Shown piece by piece: positions 10,627-20,782 of a stretch of DNA of 64,000 bases; the stretch's first letter is position 1; the number at the start of each line of letters is the position of its first letter. The translations under genes and the position numbers were made by a program. The stretch spans positions 248,001 to 312,000 of the forward strand of contig JBCAQO010000001.1 of assembly GCA_039111635.1 (NCBI GenBank). The letters are read 5' to 3'. Origin of the DNA: Heterobasidion occidentale (lineage: Eukaryota; Basidiomycota; Agaricomycetes; Russulales; Bondarzewiaceae). Under the pieces are notes generated by a model. That model worked only from the letters and a program-made list of their open reading frames with translations. It searched no databases and was not told the DNA's origin.

Positions 10627-11934
10627 TGTATCGGGCGGGGGCTCTGGATCTCCAGGCGGTTCTGGATTGTTACCCGGTGTTTCAATATACCCTGACTCGG
10701 GGACTTGGTCCGATGCTGGGGTTCAGAAGTCTGCTTGGGGAGTGGTTTCTTGTAAGGGGGATGCAACGGGTGTGTTTCTTCCAGGGATTCTACTTCCACT
10801 GGCTGTTTCTCTGGGTAGAGTATGTATGTGCGGTCTTGGCGAGTTACGATGCCTATCTGCCGGTGATTTAGGCTTGTCGAGGGTCTTTCTTGCGACGTAG
10901 TCCTTGACCTTAACTGTGTGTAGGCGTGGTCCTGCTTGGACTTGCTTCTCTTCCCAGGTAAGGAATTCGTATCTACTTTCTCCTCGTTTGTAGAAGAATC
11001 CGGTGAGGGTTCCGGCGTAGTAGAAGTGTTTCTTGTTCTTGTCGTAATAAAGTTGATTTTCGTCGAAGTCCTCGGGTAAGTCTTCGTAGACTTCTGCTGG
11101 GTCTGTTCGGTAGCCGGGAGGGTATCCCGGGGGGATTTCGGCCGTTGTTTATTCTTTGAAGAAGAAGGGTACTGCCTGTCTTCTTCCAGCTTGTAGTGCT
11201 TCTTGGAGGTCTGGGTCCCTTTTGATAATTTCGTTGATGGAAATATCAATTTGGTCGATGAGTTCGATGATCTCGGAGAACGTGTGTCCTGAGATGAGGG
11301 TGCGGAGATGATAAGTTTTGTGGGCGAACTCTCCTCTTCGGATGATAAAAACGATTCCTTCAACTTTGGTTCTGTTTGGCGGAGAGTTAGGGGCTTCCAG
11401 TGTGTTTTCCTAGGTGGAGGAGAAGGTCCAGTGGATGAGGATTGAGTAGTGGTCTCGGTTCTCCTGGTTTTTGATAAGCTCCTTTCGGATTCCGTCTTCG
11501 TTGACGTTCCTGGCAATGGTTCTTCTGAGATCGGCGATAACGGCGATGGGAAAGTCGTCTGGTCTTCCGTCGTGTATCTCGACAGTGTTCTCGGATCTGA
11601 CGACGTCGGGCTCTCCGTTGTCCGTGAGGGTAAACGGTGTCTTTGGTTCGTTGATAAAACAAAGCCCGGAAAACTGGTATCCAGTTTTGCTGAGGTCAAT
11701 GAAGATTTTGGGTGATGCCTGTAGTCGAAATGTGGCTACTCCCGAATAGACCTTTCCTGGGTTTCGGTGTCTTGCAACTTCGATCGTTCCTGGATTATTG
11801 ATCCTTCCTTGCAGGGTTCCTACTTGGTTTACCCTGGCTGCTGTTGCTAGAATGTTGTTTACGGATTGGAGAAAGAGTTGTTGCTGCTGGGGGTCCAGTT
11901 TGGAATAGGGTAGGGATGGAAGAGCTCGTTCAAG
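10627..11934 (-). other. AUG-free coding-like leader of copy A2
   Basis: No ATG occurs on the sense strand in any frame between the 5' LTR and 10626. The gag frame, read backwards from gag, stays protein-like up to the LTR (for example KVYSGVATFRLQASPKIF and HTFSEIIELIDQIDISINEI). It is interrupted by a TAG (11412), a TAA (11151) and a TGA (near 10730). TAG and TAA are shared with A1; the TGA is private. The other long open frame here, Ser/Thr/Pro-rich with alternative starts only, looks like a shadow frame. How this region is used is unknown: non-AUG initiation, splicing or untranslated leader are all possible. Confidence 0.6.
11923..11932 (-). other. Primer-binding site of copy A2 (self-priming type)
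   Basis: The LTR is followed on the minus strand by CT and then TGAACGAGCT. The same ten bases, reverse-complemented (AGCTCGTTCA), occur in the LTR at 12385-12376, 33 nt from the TATA box, exactly where transcription should start. In Tf1-like elements the 5' end of the mRNA folds back and primes first-strand synthesis at such a site. The match and spacing are seen; the mechanism is inferred from Tf1. Confidence 0.75.
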
Positions 11935-12768
11935 TGTTAGGTCGGAGACCTATCACGTGCACCGATGCACGAAGGGGTCCCTAGGCTAAACCTCCACGAC
12001 TTCGTACAGTCGTAGACTCCAAGGGATAAAGACGATAGATCGTCTCTGGGCTCTCTCGAGGAACTCGGAGTCGGTGTCGGCTTTGTTCTCAAATAGATTG
12101 AGGAGGTGATCTTCGAGGTCTTCTCGATGATGAGGAGGAACCGGATGATCTTCTCCTGTCCAACAGATGACACGAGGAGGTGTCCAACTGAGAACGCGGA
12201 AAGCAGCTAATCCGGTATAGAAGCGGATGAGCAGAGGGAGGGGAGGGAAGGGAGACGAGTCCAGTGCTTCGTCAGACCGTGTAAAGAGTTTCTCAGATCT
12301 GACAGAGATCACGAAGCGTGGGCTAGGAAGGTAGCCAGACGCTGGGTGCAGTGCAGAGATCGAGTGTATTACAGGTGAACGAGCTGAGCTTCTAAGAAGC
12401 TCATCTCGGCTATTTATACAAAGAAGTATCTAGGGCAGGATCACGATCTGGTCTGTGCGCTTCTCAGGTACCGAAGTCAACGATCGAGATCCGTAAGCTA
12501 AGATATGTCATCGACCTGTTATATAACTGAATATGGTAACTGGATCACTAATGTCTGTCCACATCTTCGATCGATCAGGAACCAGGAACTGGGGTCAGGA
12601 ACCAATGTCTGTCCACATCAAGAATCAGGAACTAGAAGTCAGCGTTCATGCGTTAGCATGTAAATGATAAAGAGTCATAGAGCGAGGTCCGAGTCTGTAG
12701 CAAGTCCGAAGCACTTGACCAGCCCATCCATTCACGTGCGAAGCACGTGTTAGGACGCGGTCCTAACA
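11935..12768 (-). repeat. Family A 5' LTR of copy A2 (834 bp)
   Basis: It starts and ends with TGTTAGG/CCTAACA and is flanked inside by the primer site. The outer end is the hairpin TGTTAGGAC/GTCCTAACA. The inner end carries TAGGTC/GACCTA and GTGCA/TGCAC inverted repeats. Its transcribed part contains a ~150-codon open frame that is also open in LTR copies 1 and 4, but it has no ATG. Confidence 0.93.
12376..12418 (-). promoter_or_regulatory. TATA box and predicted transcription start of family A LTR
   Basis: On the minus strand TATAAATA occupies 12418-12411. The self-primer sequence AGCTCGTTCA begins 33 nt downstream, at 12385, and is taken as the 5' end of the RNA. Between them lies the near-perfect palindrome TGAGCTTCT/AGAAGCTCA. 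The same layout is found in the other family A LTRs. Confidence 0.65.
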
Positions 12769-13318
12769 TATCCCGAGAGCATATGTGGTTGAGGATACTG
12801 ACACAACGACAATAACTGCATAGTACCTAGCACAGTGCTTGCTCTTCCTATCTCAGGAAGAGTCGGTTGGAAACAAGTGGTTTGCGTGCATCTCTATCTA
12901 GGAGTCCAGGGCATATTGCTATTATTGTATCGTCGGGTGCACCAAGGTACTCCGCCAGGCCAACATAGTAGCATCGACTTCGACATGACTTTTTTTCAAT
13001 CAACATTGGGAGTTCTTGGTGTGCATGGTGAATGCCACAATCACCTGTGGCATTGTGAAATGTTGTGAGAAGAAACTCGAAGTGAACTCAACAAAATGTG
13101 GCTTGTGGCATCGTGATGGAAAAATGAGCTGAAAAATGCCACATGTGACCCCGTATCACATGACCGTTACACTTGAGAGTGGCTCGCTCGCTCTCGCTCG
13201 TTCATCGTTCAACCAGCGTCTTGTCGCGCACCTGGAACTCGTAACCCGTGTTCATCTACTTGAGAATACACTTCTAGACAAAATCAATCCTAGCAATAAC
13301 ACTGAACATCGCACTGTA
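12769..13318. other. Intergenic region and promoter of X1
   Basis: The first ~230 bases hold nothing recognisable. From about 13020 the sequence is rich in TGGCA/TGCCA repeats (for example TGTGGCATTGTG). It then has TCACATGAC (13159) and GTGGCTCGCTCG, both also found at the same place upstream of X2 and X3. Confidence 0.5.
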
Positions 13319-15295
13319 ATGGGTATCACAGGATCCTTACCATTGAGATGGTCAACCCCGGCCAAGAGCGGTGTTGAGATGGGCTCATCAGATTCCAAAG
13401 GTATTTCTCCGTCCAAGCTGATTTTCATGCTCCTCGTTCATTTTCTGTGTCGTCAAGATGTTGACAATTACTCCGAACATCCTCCACTCGTGCCATCAAT
13501 CCCAATTCCAAACCATTCCGTGTGTCGAGCAGTGTAACGACTACAACATTGATCGGGTCAAGCCCATTGAAAAGTCTTGGTTGTAGAACGGAATCTTCTT
13601 GTATCATCAGTATGTCTGCATCTGTTAGATTCTCTATCCGTTTTGCTTGATCATAAACTCGAAAAGACGTTGATCCCCATTCTGAAGGCTCAAAACACGT
13701 CAACCGTATTCGACGTTCCATTGATTCGGGCGTAACACGCTTAGGTCTTAAGCGCAGCAGAGATTCCAATACGTCGAATGTATCAATCCCTGCGAAGAGG
13801 CGCAGAGGATCTAAATCAGGACCCGAATTTACACAATCTTCCGGTGCGCAAACCCTTGTTTACAACCTCATAGTTTTGTTGATTGATATTCTTTCAAGAA
13901 GCCGATTATCACTCTAACGTCTTGACTCCGTCTGTGAGTATCAGCAACGATTCCTTCAAAGGTTACCAGTACGCGTATGATTGGGCGACTGCTCGTTCCA
14001 TCACTGATAACTCCCTAAGATGTGGACCAGCGTCCTGAAACTCCCAAAAGCCCTCCTCAAGCTCCACGATCAGCCATCTCGAACGTCAAACATTGCCTTG
14101 TGACAAACGAGCTCGCATCGAAGGCCCGAGTTGAACCGTGTTACCTGCTAAATCAGCGTCTCTGGAAGAGCACGGAGCTAGTATGTTGATTAATCTGCTC
14201 CTGATTGTCAATGTGATCGCTGAATTTTGGTCGCAGCTTACGCGTCTCGAATGGATGTGGGGGATGCAATACGACTCACTCAAGTTGGACACGGAAGCAA
14301 ATAGAATATATCGTGTGTTATCTATTTATATGTGCCTCAACCGCCACTGACGTTCGCTCCGGGTCAGTCCGTCATGACTTACTGAATCGTTTGACAGCAA
14401 CCGCTGGCTGCTCCTTCCTTCGCCTGAGATGGTCAACAAAATATGGTATCACTATCAGACTTTCGTGGATGATTCCACGAACTCAAAGCAACACCCGCAC
14501 ATCGAGACGGTTCGTGTTTTCCTAATTCGTCGGAAATCCATCTCACGATCCTTCAGCTTTATGAAGGTGCCGAAACTTTCGAATATCGGTTGTTGCCTTT
14601 GCGGCGCGGCTTTGATTCGATTGATCGGTTTGATGAACCAGATTTGATTGGAACGTTCTCGCCAGCCGCTGAGCAAAACCCCACGCACCATTCAAATCCA
14701 TTCGATACCCTCCCAACTTTGTGTCACATGTGAACCCCACTTCGTCATCTGCGATTCCGCTGCCAAGCTCACTCATGAAAACATAATGGGCTCATCAGGA
14801 CTTTCGCAGGTGATTCAGCTGCTCTGGCCGGTGTCTGAGTGTGATGCCACTTGTATACTTGTCAACTTACAAAGTGTCTATTCTATCTGGCTGGAAGACG
14901 CACCACCCTTGACATTTGCATCGTCACCTCGCACTCCTCTTCGGTTACCCTCTCCTGACGCCTGTCCAACGCTACCCATCCGACGCCGTCTGTCTCCGGA
15001 GTCTTGTGTTCGACCATGCATTAATAGCCGATTTGCGTGGACGCCTTTGCCATGCTCTCGCTGTCAAAACGGTGGCATTATCAATAATTCTACTGACTCT
15101 GATAGCGACGAAGACCTTATCAGTCTTAGTCCATCAGAGGCTGCATCTGAGTATAAGGCCTACCGCAGACATCTTTCTTATAAAGTAAGATCCTGGCAAT
15201 CCCGTTGTATGAAGGAGGGAGGGAGATGGACGTCACGTGTGTTTAACGACGACCAGTTTGGGAAGCTATGTGGAAGAGCGATCACGAAACATTAG
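13319..15295 (+). pseudogene. X1: HNH-like paralogue family, first copy, frameshifted
   Basis: It starts with ATG at 13319 (MGITGSLPLRWS), the conserved X start. Exons can be followed by comparison with X2 and X3: a Ser-rich part with a basic KRR cluster, the core CLVTNELASKARVEPCYLL (~14090), then, after an intron, LEWMWGMQYDSLKLDTEANR (~14250), FDSNRWLLLPSPEM (~14390), a PHFVICDSAAKL segment (~14735) and the acidic C-terminal DSDSDED...SLSPSEAASEYKAYRRHL. At least three one-base shifts relative to X2 (near 13530, 14375 and 15270) break the frame. The order Cys...Asn...Phe-Asp resembles the HNH_2 fold of fungal genomes, but the expected histidines are replaced, so nuclease activity is doubtful. 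That family assignment is tentative. It is the first gene of the X1-Y1 pair. Confidence 0.65.
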
Positions 15296-15754
15296 GCGGA
15301 CTGTACGGCGTATTTATTCTTGACGGTGATGCCTAATGCACTTACTCTTTGAACGTCAGATTCGAGTTGGGAATCTTCCTGTAGAATCATTATATGATAA
15401 GGCGTGTTGAATATACCCGAGTCTCAGACTCTCATCGATTGCTCTCTCAGAATGGCTTGTCTAGCTCAAAGCCGAATATTGTCGCTGGGCCACCTTCCGC
15501 CACATAGGCCACATCTTGTGCCTTGTCCAGAAATCATTAGCTACATCTTGTACCCTGTGGTGCCCCCAGGTCACGTTATGGCATATCTCGCCAACATTGA
15601 ACACAGGTTCGGCCATGACATTAATCTGCCACAATTTCGAATGTGCCACTCGTTCGCATGACTATAAATCCCTATTGCCGCCCTTTCCTTACCACCTGTC
15701 CTGTCCTCTGTCCTTCCTCCCATCCCTAGCCCGTTGACAACTCTCCTGACCCCC
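15296..15754 (+). promoter_or_regulatory. X1-Y1 intergenic region with GCCAC-rich Y promoter
   Basis: The region contains CACCTTCCGCCACA (15487) and several further GCCAC/TGCCAC blocks, a TATAAAT at about 15662, and a C/T-rich stretch before the Y1 ATG. The corresponding region before Y2 has the same CACCTTCCGCCACA, GCCAC blocks and TATAAAT spacing. This points to a shared promoter design rather than chance. Confidence 0.5.
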
Positions 15755-17531
15755 ATGCGCAGGGTGTTCAACTTCGCTCGCGGGCCCTCAGTCGCAAAAA
15801 GTGAGCCTACTATAGACATCATTCCTATTTCCTCAAGCAAAATCCCTACCCACGACACCGACATCTCTACCAAGGGCAAGGCGTCGACCAAGGGCAAGGC
15901 CTCTACCAATGGCAAGGCCTCTACTACCACGGGCAAGTTCACCACCGATGGCGAGGCCTCTACCAAAGGCAAAACCTCCACCAAGGGCAGGGCCACCAAG
16001 GGCAAGGCCACCAAGGGCAAGGCCATCAAGGGCAAGGCCACCAAGGGCAAGGCCACCAAGGGCAAGGCCATCAAGGGCAAGGCCACCAAGGGCAAGGCCA
16101 CCAAGGGCAAGACCTCTACCAAAGGCAAGCCCTCAGACGATACTGAAGAAGAGTCGATGATGGAGGAAGAGACATCTGACAGTGGCTTGGATGCCGATGT
16201 TCCGCCCCGTTTGCCAGTCCCAGCTAGAAGTTGCAGTCGAAATTCTAGTCTCGCTGACATCAGAACACTGTCAGAGGAAGAAAATCTCGATGATATCAGC
16301 CATTCCGCACTAGCCGACAGGACGTTTGATGGATTTGGAGACTCCGTAACTTTTGACGATGATGAGTACAATCCTAGAGCACCCCCTCTACCGGACAAGG
16401 ATGAGATGATGTACCGCATCCTGCAGGGAGGCTCGATGCATAACGGTAGAAGCTATCGTTCTGGGACTGACCCATTCTCAAAGCTTGTGGTCGATCTGTT
16501 GGATCCCCATCCCCACCAATGCCTTGTGACTAGAGAATTAGATTGGGAAGACGAAGTAGAGTATTGCCACCTTCTCGACCGGTCCAATTACACAAATCAT
16601 ACGCTCGTAAGTTTTATTCTGTGATCTATCTACATTTACTGATAGTCTTTGAAGCTCACGGCACTCGAGTACTCTTTTGGAATCGGTTACAAGACATTCA
16701 ACATCGACGATGCGCGAAACATAGCTAGGCGTAGGACATTTTTACATCTCTCATTTTATTTCCTGATCCCAACGCTTTTATCAGTCATCATAAACCTTCA
16801 CAGGCGGGTAGACAAAAATCGCGCCATCGCGTTCCCCACTATAGATATGGTCCGCCGCCTCAGCAAGCACAAGCGTGGTGACGACATTCGTAAGGTAAGT
16901 ATTAAATGGAGTCTATTCGTCCCATTTTCTGACTTGTCGAGCAGATTTATGAACAAGGGGAGGTTTTCACATACCTTTTTTACCGCTTGGAGAGCCGACT
17001 TCGAATATCATCCGTTATCAAAGGACTGATAAAGGTGATCAACCTCCGGCACGCGACACAGCCATGGAGTCGCATCTGTATCCGTTCCATACGTTGCCGC
17101 CTCTTCAATCACATGTGGAACCACACTATGTGGTTATCAACGCCGCTCAAAAGCTACTATCCATTGACAAAAAATCCCGAAACCATTTGCTTCGTTCCAT
17201 TGCAGCTGTCTATAATGTAGACTCAAATGCTGCTCAGAGGTTTCTCGTGGACATTCAATTGCTATACAAGACCTGGCAAGAACCCGCACCGGATGATTTT
17301 TCAATTCCCAAGGCGATGAAAGAAACTCAGGTGGACGGGAGCAAGAGAACAGAGGACATGGGCGATATCGGCACAAGTTCTGATCATAGAGACTGGACTC
17401 CCGATGGTTCAAACCATCCTGCAAAGAGGCAGCGTCCAAGCCCGACATCTTCTGAGAAGAATGTGGTGACGAAGTACAAATCCATGAAAAGTGCGGCAGG
17501 ATCTGTCGCCAGCCGAAACACTCGCAAGTGA
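15755..17531 (+). CDS. Y1: HNH-like paralogue with Lys-rich TKGKA repeats; one homopolymer frameshift
   Basis: It starts with ATG at 15755 (MRRVFNFARGPSVAKSEP). Residues ~35-125 are a Lys-rich tract of Thr-Lys-Gly-Lys-Ala units. An acidic/Ser linker follows, then the core CLVTRELDWEDEVEYCHLL (~16520), and after a GT-AG intron LEYSFGIGYKTFNIDDARN (~16660-16730). Next come VDKNRAIAFPTIDMV (~16810), IYEQGEVFTYLF (~16945), LPPLQSHVEPHYVVINAAQK (~17095) and the conserved tail KSMKSAAGSVASR. One T appears to be missing from a T run at ~16974, since Y2 reads FLPL there. That is either a disabling mutation or an assembly error. CHLL and NIDDARN match His and Asn positions of an HNH_2-like fold better than the X proteins do. 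Function is unknown; the basic repeat suggests nucleic-acid binding. Confidence 0.65.
15863..16126 (+). repeat. 15-bp tandem repeat inside Y1 (ACCAAGGGCAAGGCC unit)
   Basis: The unit encodes Thr-Lys-Gly-Lys-Ala. The core block 15980-16113 is almost pure and shows a 45-bp higher-order period (two ATKGK plus one AIKGK). Y2 and Y3 lack the expansion at this position. Confidence 0.9.
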
Positions 17532-18289
17532 CTTACTGGTACTACGAGCACTAGATATATCTGTGTATCCATAGCGACATTCCAAAATTGCAGTAATGAG
17601 ATTGTTTGAAGTTGCACGTTGTTCAATGTCGTTTGACGAGGCCATGAGACAACTCGGATGATGTTTCCGGGCCTCCGTTAAACCAACGTATTGTTCACGC
17701 GTACATCGTTGGAGCTATCATTTCGTTCATTCATCTCGTCTGCCCATGCCCTTTCCTGTCCACTTGCCAGCTACTCCTAGAGCAGGAGGCATGCAAGATA
17801 TGAAAAACATGTAGGACAAAGACACAATAGCGGAATCAGACCGAGAGGGCCGTAAACTCCCACAGATGCTTCATGGTCTTACTGTCAAGACAACGCCAAA
17901 CGACTGAACGTGTTGCCGACGACAACGAGCGAGCAGTACCGAAGCTTGTTGAAGCTTCGCGTTCATTTTTTCAAAGAGAGGAATGAGACCCTCGGGAAAA
18001 AGATACAAGCATGTGGGAATGTGTAATGGAGCAGAAAAGGTACGAACACAGAGGACGAACGAGAGAGCGATCGAACAATGCAAACCGCCTCAGTACCGTC
18101 TCGTTTCAAAGTTGACCAGACACTAGCTTCCAACGTTCAATTTGGGCACTGTAAATGAATCAGCGCCAATCCTGTTTTCCTGATTCATTCCTTTAGATCG
18201 GTGGAAGCAGTTGCATTCGAGAAACGCAACCTCTGCCACAAGTAAGGCATCATGCTAGACATATTTGACCAAGTATAGTTGGCGTTAGT
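17532..18289. other. Y1 downstream region, possibly the 3' flank of a lost THOC1 copy
   Basis: There is no convincing gene. Patches such as GGACGAACGAGAGAG (~18052) and TGCCACAAGTA (~18235) resemble 23430-23620, the region just downstream of the real THOC1 stop. A THOC1 fragment follows immediately at 18290. I infer a heavily decayed copy of the THOC1 3' side. Confidence 0.35.
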
Positions 18290-18496
18290 CTACGGAGAAG
18301 ATCATTTAGAGTGCGAAGGAGGACCAAAGCTTTTCCCTTTCAGGGCAGCTCGAGATTCGATCCACGAGAAGATGTGTGAACATGACGGGATGGTCTGGGT
18401 TTCCAACAAGTCTTGAAGAGCTGTAAGAGGGAATGATGGTTCACAGGCATCTGCGGGAATGGGGCATGGTCAGGTTATCATATCACTGCGTACAGT
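18290..18496 (-). pseudogene. THOC1 remnant 1
   Basis: The sequence matches 25780-26010, part of THOC1 exon 3 plus the preceding intron, on the same strand, with several substitutions and a short internal deletion. It ends at the point CACTGCGTACA. It is clearly a dead fragment. It lies directly upstream of the X2 promoter. Confidence 0.8.
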
Positions 18497-18756
18497 ATGT
18501 TAGCAAGATCTGCGTCTGGCCGAGAAGTGGCCGAGAGGCCGTGTGGCATATCGAGAATTTGCGTGGAAATACCTGGAAATACACCACTTCGGCCCTGTAT
18601 CACATGACTGTCCCACTCTTGAGTCTGGGACCCGGTGGCTCACTAGTTCAATACCTTGTCGCTCAACTAGAGCTCGCAACCCGCACTCATACCAATTTCT
18701 CCCGATAACACTCATCTATATCAATCACGTCTATACAAAACATATTGATTAACACG
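18497..18756 (+). promoter_or_regulatory. X2 promoter region
   Basis: It contains GTGGC blocks, TATCACATGAC (18597), GTGGCTCACTAG and a region aligned with the X1 and X3 5' flanks, ending 1 nt before the X2 ATG. Confidence 0.5.
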
Positions 18757-20782
18757 ATGGGTATCATAGGATCCTTACCCTCGAGGTGGTCAAGCGCAGC
18801 CGCGGACGGTGTTGAGACGGGCTGCTCAGACATCAAAAGTGCTTCTACATTCGTGCTACCATTGCTTTTATTTACCCTTTATCTAGTTCATGGAACCGTA
18901 TACCATTCTTCTGAACATACCAGTCGTGTCTTGCCGTCAATCCCTTTGGCTATAAAGCGTCATGGTAGTGCTACGTCTACAACATTGATTGGGTCAAGCC
19001 CATTGAAGAGCAGTGATGGCACGACGGGACTTTCGTACGCTACCAGTGCGTCTGAATTCATTTGATCTCACAGAGTGCTTGCTTACGCCTTGATTGTAAA
19101 AAGATATTGAACGTCTTTCTGAAGGTTCAAAGTATGGCACTCGCATTCGGCGCACCATAGACTTAGGTGTAAAATGCCTCAGTCGGAAGCGCGCAAGAGA
19201 TTATACAACGTCGACTGTGTCAAGCCCAGCCAAAAGGCGCAAAGGGGTCGAAGTCATAGACGCATTGGGTTCGCAGACCCTTGTCTGTGACCACTTACAT
19301 TTCCTCATATATCTGTTTTCCCAGAGATAAACCGTTCTCCTATCTTCTCTGCTCCGTTTGCTAGTACTAGCAAGACAAGGTCTTCTAATATTTCCAGTAC
19401 GTGTGTCATTGGGGGACTGCCCATTCTATTACTAAGTTTTCAACTTCACAAGATGTGGATCAGTGCTCTGAACAATCTGCTACCATTGCTGAGGTTCCGC
19501 GATCAGTGAACCCCCACATGAAGCAATGCCTTGTCACAAAAGAGCTTGAATCGGACGCGCCAATCGAACCGTGCTATTTACTCAATCCGCGCCACTGGCG
19601 AAATAATGAACTAGTATGCTTCATCCTATGTTTCCGATCGTCGACGCAATCGCTGACTCTCAGATGCAGCTTACGCGTCTTGAATGGACGTGGGGAATGC
19701 AGTATGATTCTCTCGAGTTGGAAATAGAGGCAAATAGAATATATCGTACGCCTTCTCGTTATCCGCTCCCTAATGGTCATTGATGCTTTCCACAATTCAG
19801 TTCGGCGTGACTTGTTGGAATTGTTTGACAGCAATCGGTGGCTTTTGCTTCCGTCTCCTGAAATGGTGACCAGAACGTGGATACATTGTCAAAAATTCCT
19901 GGATGATCCCAAAAGTCCGAATCAACCCCACATCGACACGGTTTGTATCTCTTTCTTCCATTCCGTTGTCGTATCTATCTGACGATTGTGTAGATTTATG
20001 AAGGTGTTGAGATCTTTGAGTACCGGCTATTGCCACTTGGCAATCATGTTCCTTCGATGGAATGCTTCGACTGTCCAGATTCGACCGGAGCATCGTCACC
20101 ACCCATCCCAACTACTGTCGATCAAACCTCGACTCGCCATTCATATCCATTCGACACTCTACCGATTCTCACTTCTCGCGTTAAACCTCACTTTGTCATG
20201 CTCGACGCAGCTGCAAAGATGTTTGGCCAGGCAACGTCGGGGCCATCAGGAATTTCGACTGTGGTAACGTCGCTTTGGCCAATTTCTGAGCGTGATGCCA
20301 CAACCATGCTTTGTCACCTGGAATATGTGTATCGCACTTGGCTCGAGTTCAAATCGCCTCCATCATTCTTATCAACGTCTCGTACTCCTCTCAAGATGTC
20401 ATCTGTTGACTCATACACAAGTCTACCCAACAAACGCAGTCTGCCTCTGACAGCCTGCACTGGGCCGTGTTTTCGCAGTCGATTTGTATGGTTGCCTCTA
20501 CTCTGCGCCCGCTGTTTAGGTTCTAGAGGTCATATTCATGACGACAGTGACGATGGCTCGACTGACTCTGATTACGACGAACTTGTTAGCCTGAGCCCAT
20601 CTGAAGCGGCGTCTGAATATAGAGCGTATCGCAGGCACCTTTCTCGGACTGTAGATACCTGGCGATTCCGTTGTATGAAGGAGGTTGGGAAGCGACGCGG
20701 ATGGACATCGGTCGTGCTCAACGACAAACAATTAGGAAGGTATGCGGAAGAACGGCCTCGGAAATTTGCACGGACTGTATAG
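18757..20782 (+). CDS. X2: HNH-like paralogue family, intact-looking copy
   Basis: It starts with ATG at 18757 (MGIIGSLPSRWSSAAADGVE). About seven exons are inferred from GT-AG introns and comparison with X3. These give a Ser/Thr-rich N-terminus (TTLIGSSPLKSSDG) and a basic stretch (SRKRARDYTTSTVSSPAKRR, a likely nuclear signal). The core CLVTKELESDAPIEPCYLL (~19540) comes next, then LTRLEWTWGMQYDSLELEIE (~19670-19735). These are followed by RRDLLELFDSNRWLLLP (~19805), IYEGVEIFEYRLLPL (~19995), PFDTLPILTSRVKPHFVMLD (~20150) and a C-terminus with acidic SLSPSEAASEYRAYRRHL. It ends in RPRKFARTV and TAG at 20782. The fold resembles HNH_2-type fungal proteins with key His positions changed. The role is unknown. 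It is followed by Y2 on the same strand. Confidence 0.65.

Larger units (their letters stand above)
2400..12768 (-). mobile_element. Family A chromovirus, copy A2 (complete but degenerate Ty3/gypsy element)
   Basis: This is a full LTR retrotransposon in minus orientation: 5' LTR 11935-12768, self-primer site, AUG-free leader, gag capsid and zinc knuckle, protease, RT, RNase H, integrase with GPF motif, chromodomain, three extra ORFs, polypurine tract and 3' LTR. Order PR-RT-RH-IN-chromodomain is that of chromoviruses. Gag and pol carry several stops and frameshifts, while the two large ORFs downstream of pol are intact. The base pairs flanking the right end are TATCC. The left side abuts the LTR of A1, so no simple target duplication can be tested inside the window. 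Confidence 0.93.

Noticed and set aside
10587..11699. A 370-codon minus-strand Ser/Thr/Pro/Arg-rich open frame (and its 282-codon counterpart at 361-1209)
   Set aside because: No ATG exists in the region, the composition is biased as in shadow frames, and another frame of the same strand reads as a balanced protein contiguous with gag.
15980..16113. Regular short repeats resembling a CRISPR array
   Set aside because: The 15-bp units are adjacent without spacers and encode a peptide repeat in a eukaryotic gene.
15571..16419. A 282-codon minus-strand frame with Val-Ala-Leu-Pro repeats
   Set aside because: It is the antisense of the Y1 TKGKA repeat; the hydrophobic repeats come from the complement of the 15-bp unit.
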